From Candidatus Hodarchaeota archaeon (lineage in GTDB: Archaea; Asgardarchaeota; Heimdallarchaeia; Hodarchaeales; Hodarchaeaceae), in the NCBI GenBank assembly GCA_030589605.1, contig JAUUVJ010000205.1:1-7183 (forward strand): a stretch of DNA of 7,183 nt. The letters are read 5' to 3'. The notes beneath the pieces are model-generated. The model was not told where the DNA came from. It saw only the letters and a program-made list of their open reading frames with translations, and did not search any database. The first letter of the stretch is position 1. Every line of letters starts with the position of its first letter. Positions 5,726-7,183 of the stretch are shown here, piece after piece. The position numbers and the translations under genes are program-made.

Positions 5726-5850
5726 TGTAAAAATTTATCCTATTCCTATCAAGAAAAATAGCGCTTTAATTGAGATTACTGAATATACTATATGCAAATA
5801 TTTATCCTATTCCTATCAAGAAAAATAGCGCTTCAATTGAGATTATTGAA
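5722..5850. repeat. Two tandem 62-bp direct repeats upstream of the exporter operon
   Basis: Copy 1 (5722-5783) and copy 2 (5789-5850) match at 58 of 62 positions and are separated by 5 bp, a 67-bp period. Differences are at 5728, 5732, 5767 and 5779 in copy 1. Each unit holds TATCCTATTCCTATC, TAGCGCT and an AATTGAGATTA stretch; copy 2 has the 8-bp palindrome TCAATTGA where copy 1 has TTAATTGA. The array sits between the exporter promoter and the 3' end of the disrupted gene, with no coding frame of its own. It may be a duplicated regulator-binding region for the exporter operon, or a simple segmental duplication. Confidence 0.9.
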
Positions 5851-5869
5851 ATAGCTCTCTAAATGAGAA

Positions 5870-6544
5870 TTAAGAGCTGTGTTGATTTGGAGTCGTTAAA
5901 CTTTCTTTAGAATCTTTTTTTCCGATTTTAAATCTTTTTCTAAGCCAGTTAGCTCCTAGCACTACCATAACTGCGAAAACACCTAATCCCATAATAAACC
6001 GTAATCCTACTTCAATTAATTCTGCTATTGGTTAGTCAGGAGCAATATTAAAGAAATTAATTATTCATTCCTTGATAGTAAAGGTAATTTGAGACCCTAG
6101 TAGAACAGTTAATATTAATATCCAAAGGTTTTGTTGTTGTGCTAATTTTGTTGCACGGTACTTAAAAGGTTTCTGAATAATTTTCACTCTTTGAGTCCTA
6201 TCAAAACAAATTAAAAGACTTTTTTTTCCAATTCAAATGCAGGTTTTTGACCTTTAACAAAGATGTGTGGATCGTATGTTCTTGGACTGGCATTAACCCA
6301 GAAAGATGAGACTTCTTCTATTCTGGTATTGATTTTACTAAAATTTTCTGAACCTGAATGTATTTTACAAGAAAATTTAGGTTCGATAAGGACATATTTC
6401 GCACCTTTCTCTTTTAAAACTATTTTACTAGTGCTTAACTTCTTTGTTGTCTTTTTTTGGTGGCACTGGTGGCACTCTCTCTAAGATTCTTTGGATGAAC
6501 CATAGAGAGTTAATTTTTTCGCGCCTTTTGCTGATTTCCAGATC
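5870..6544 (-). pseudogene. Degraded gene for an unrecognised membrane protein with two C-terminal TM helices
   Basis: No intact reading frame spans this stretch, but the - strand reads as coding-like protein throughout if frames are joined. Frame A from about 6544 gives KINSLWFIQRILERVPPVPP, up to an A7 run (T7 on +, 6452-6458). Frame B then runs without stops for about 80 codons, including KGAKYVLIEPKFSC and VSSFWVNASPRTYDP, to a stop at 6211. An A8 run (T8 on +, 6220-6227) allows a return to frame A, which reads KIIQKPFKYRATKLAQQQNL, then a hydrophobic helix (6074-6127), TGA (6065-6067), INFFNIAPD, TAA (6032-6034), a second helix (5945-5998), a basic stretch (RKRFKIGKK) and the stop at 5870. 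Frames A-B-A are mutually compensating and total 225 codons. No good start codon is visible. The family is not recognised. Sequencing indels could explain the two homopolymer shifts but not the two internal stops. Separate tiny genes are the alternative. Confidence 0.5.
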
Positions 6545-6605
6545 CTAGGACTATGGATATCATGCATCTTGGTCAGAGATCAAGAACCTGTCTTTTAAAA
6601 AAGTG

Positions 6606-7183
6606 ATGAAAATGAAAAACAACAAAAGAATTGACTTAAATGAAGACGAACTACCAAAATATTGGTATAACATACTACCAGATTTACCAAAACCTCTGCC
6701 ACCTCCCTTAAATCCAGCTACAAATGAACCGATTAACCCATCGGATTTAGAAGCCCTTTTTCCTAAGGCATTAATACAGCAGGAAATTTCAGGAGAAAAA
6801 GAGATTGCTATACCTGAAGAAGTGCGAGAAAAATTACAACACATCAGACCTTCTCCTTTAATTAGAGCATTTGGATTAGAAAAAGCTCTTAAAACGAAAG
6901 CACGAATATATTACAAATATGAAGGTGAGAAATCACCGACTGGGTCACATAAAGTAAATACAGCCATCACCCAAGCATATTATAATATGAAAGAAGGAGT
7001 TGAAACCCTCTCCACAGAAACTGGTGCAGGTCAATGGGGTAGTGCTTTAGCTTATGCAACTAATCTTTTTGATTTAGCTTGTGAAGTATATATGCTTCGT
7101 GCTAGTTTTGATGAGAAACCTCATCGAAAAACAATAATGGAATTATATGGAGCAACAGTCTTCCCCTCGCCTTCAAAAAATAC
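6606..7183 (+). CDS. trpB: Tryptophan synthase beta chain, TrpB2 type, 3'-truncated by the window edge
   Basis: This PLP enzyme condenses indole with L-serine to L-tryptophan. The 192 residues present cover the N-terminal half. Features of the TrpB2 (TrpB-like) class are clear: the N-terminal YNILPDLPKPLPPPLNP segment (21-37), RPSPLIRA (81-88), YYKYEGEKSPTGSHKVN (102-118) with the PLP lysine K116, and ETGAGQWGSA (138-147) with catalytic E138. The W in GAGQW replaces the H of bacterial TrpB1 and marks the TrpB2 group. TrpB2 enzymes often lack tight coupling to TrpA and may salvage indole. No trpA or other trp gene is in view, though the right side is cut off. Starts at GTG 6603, ATG 6606 and ATG 6612 are all possible; GTGAT at 6603-6607 could serve as a weak ribosome site for ATG 6612. 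The frame is also open without a start codon back to 6549. Confidence 0.95.
   Translation, partial: MKMKNNKRIDLNEDELPKYWYNILPDLPKPLPPPLNPATNEPINPSDLEALFPKALIQQEISGEKEIAIPEEVREKLQHIRPSPLIRAFGLEKALKTKARIYYKYEGEKSPTGSHKVNTAITQAYYNMKEGVETLSTETGAGQWGSALAYATNLFDLACEVYMLRASFDEKPHRKTIMELYGATVFPSPSKN

Noticed and set aside
5722..5850. Possible CRISPR-like repeats
   Set aside because: There are only two copies, the unit is 62 bp, the gap is 5 bp rather than a unique spacer, and no cas gene is nearby.
6263..6484. 73-codon + strand frame with a hydrophobic product
   Set aside because: The hydrophobicity (FFVVFFWWHWW) is what antisense of lysine- and proline-rich coding gives. The - strand frames across the same bases read as more natural protein.
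6545..6605. N-terminal extension of trpB2 through the open frame back to 6549
   Set aside because: There is no ATG, GTG or TTG in that part except GTG 6603, and known TrpB2 proteins begin close to the DELPKYWYN segment.
6560..6844. 94-codon - strand frame
   Set aside because: It is antisense to trpB2, which is unmistakable by its PLP and catalytic motifs.

Overview
The window looks like AT-rich chromosomal DNA of an archaeon, most likely an Asgard archaeon. Three things point that way: two eukaryote-like small GTPases stand side by side (one Rab/Ras-like, one with an Arf-type G3 motif); the promoters and ribosome binding sites are archaeal in style (TATA-like boxes, GGTGA/GGAGGT sites, TTG and GTG starts); and the right end carries a TrpB2-type tryptophan synthase beta chain, a form common in archaea. 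The exact lineage cannot be fixed from this window.

Layout, left to right. (1) 1-713, + strand: a Rab-like GTPase whose reading frame is open to the left edge, so its N-terminus lies outside the window. (2) 888-2192, + strand: a large atypical GTPase with a DxGGQ motif, a long insertion between its switch regions, and a C-terminal helical region of about 150 residues that I do not recognise. (3) 2374-3182, + strand: a ribbon-helix-helix antitoxin and PIN-domain toxin pair (VapBC type) with ATGA overlap. Its promoter holds two related inverted repeats around the TATA-like box. (4) 3364-3696, - strand: a small membrane-anchored zinc-ribbon protein. (5) 3915-5673, - strand: an ABC-2 exporter operon (ATPase then permease), ending in a clean hairpin plus T-run terminator. 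Two 62-bp tandem repeats lie directly upstream of its likely promoter. (6) 5870-6544, - strand: a stretch without an intact gene that I read as one decayed membrane-protein gene, with two opposite frameshifts in A-runs and two internal stops. (7) 6606 to the right edge, + strand: the N-terminal half or so of trpB2.

Only two sets of genes clearly work together: the RHH/PIN pair and the ABC ATPase/permease pair. The two GTPases may share a cellular role (membrane or cytoskeleton signalling is the usual suggestion for Asgard GTPases), but a 174-bp gap and separate start signals mean the sequence does not prove an operon. trpB2 appears to stand alone here, divergent from the decayed gene.

The points most worth a second look are the atypical GTPase, the 62-bp repeats at the exporter promoter, the disrupted gene at 5870-6544, and the paired operator-like repeats in front of the RHH/PIN genes. 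I saw no CRISPR array, tRNA, rRNA or insertion sequence.
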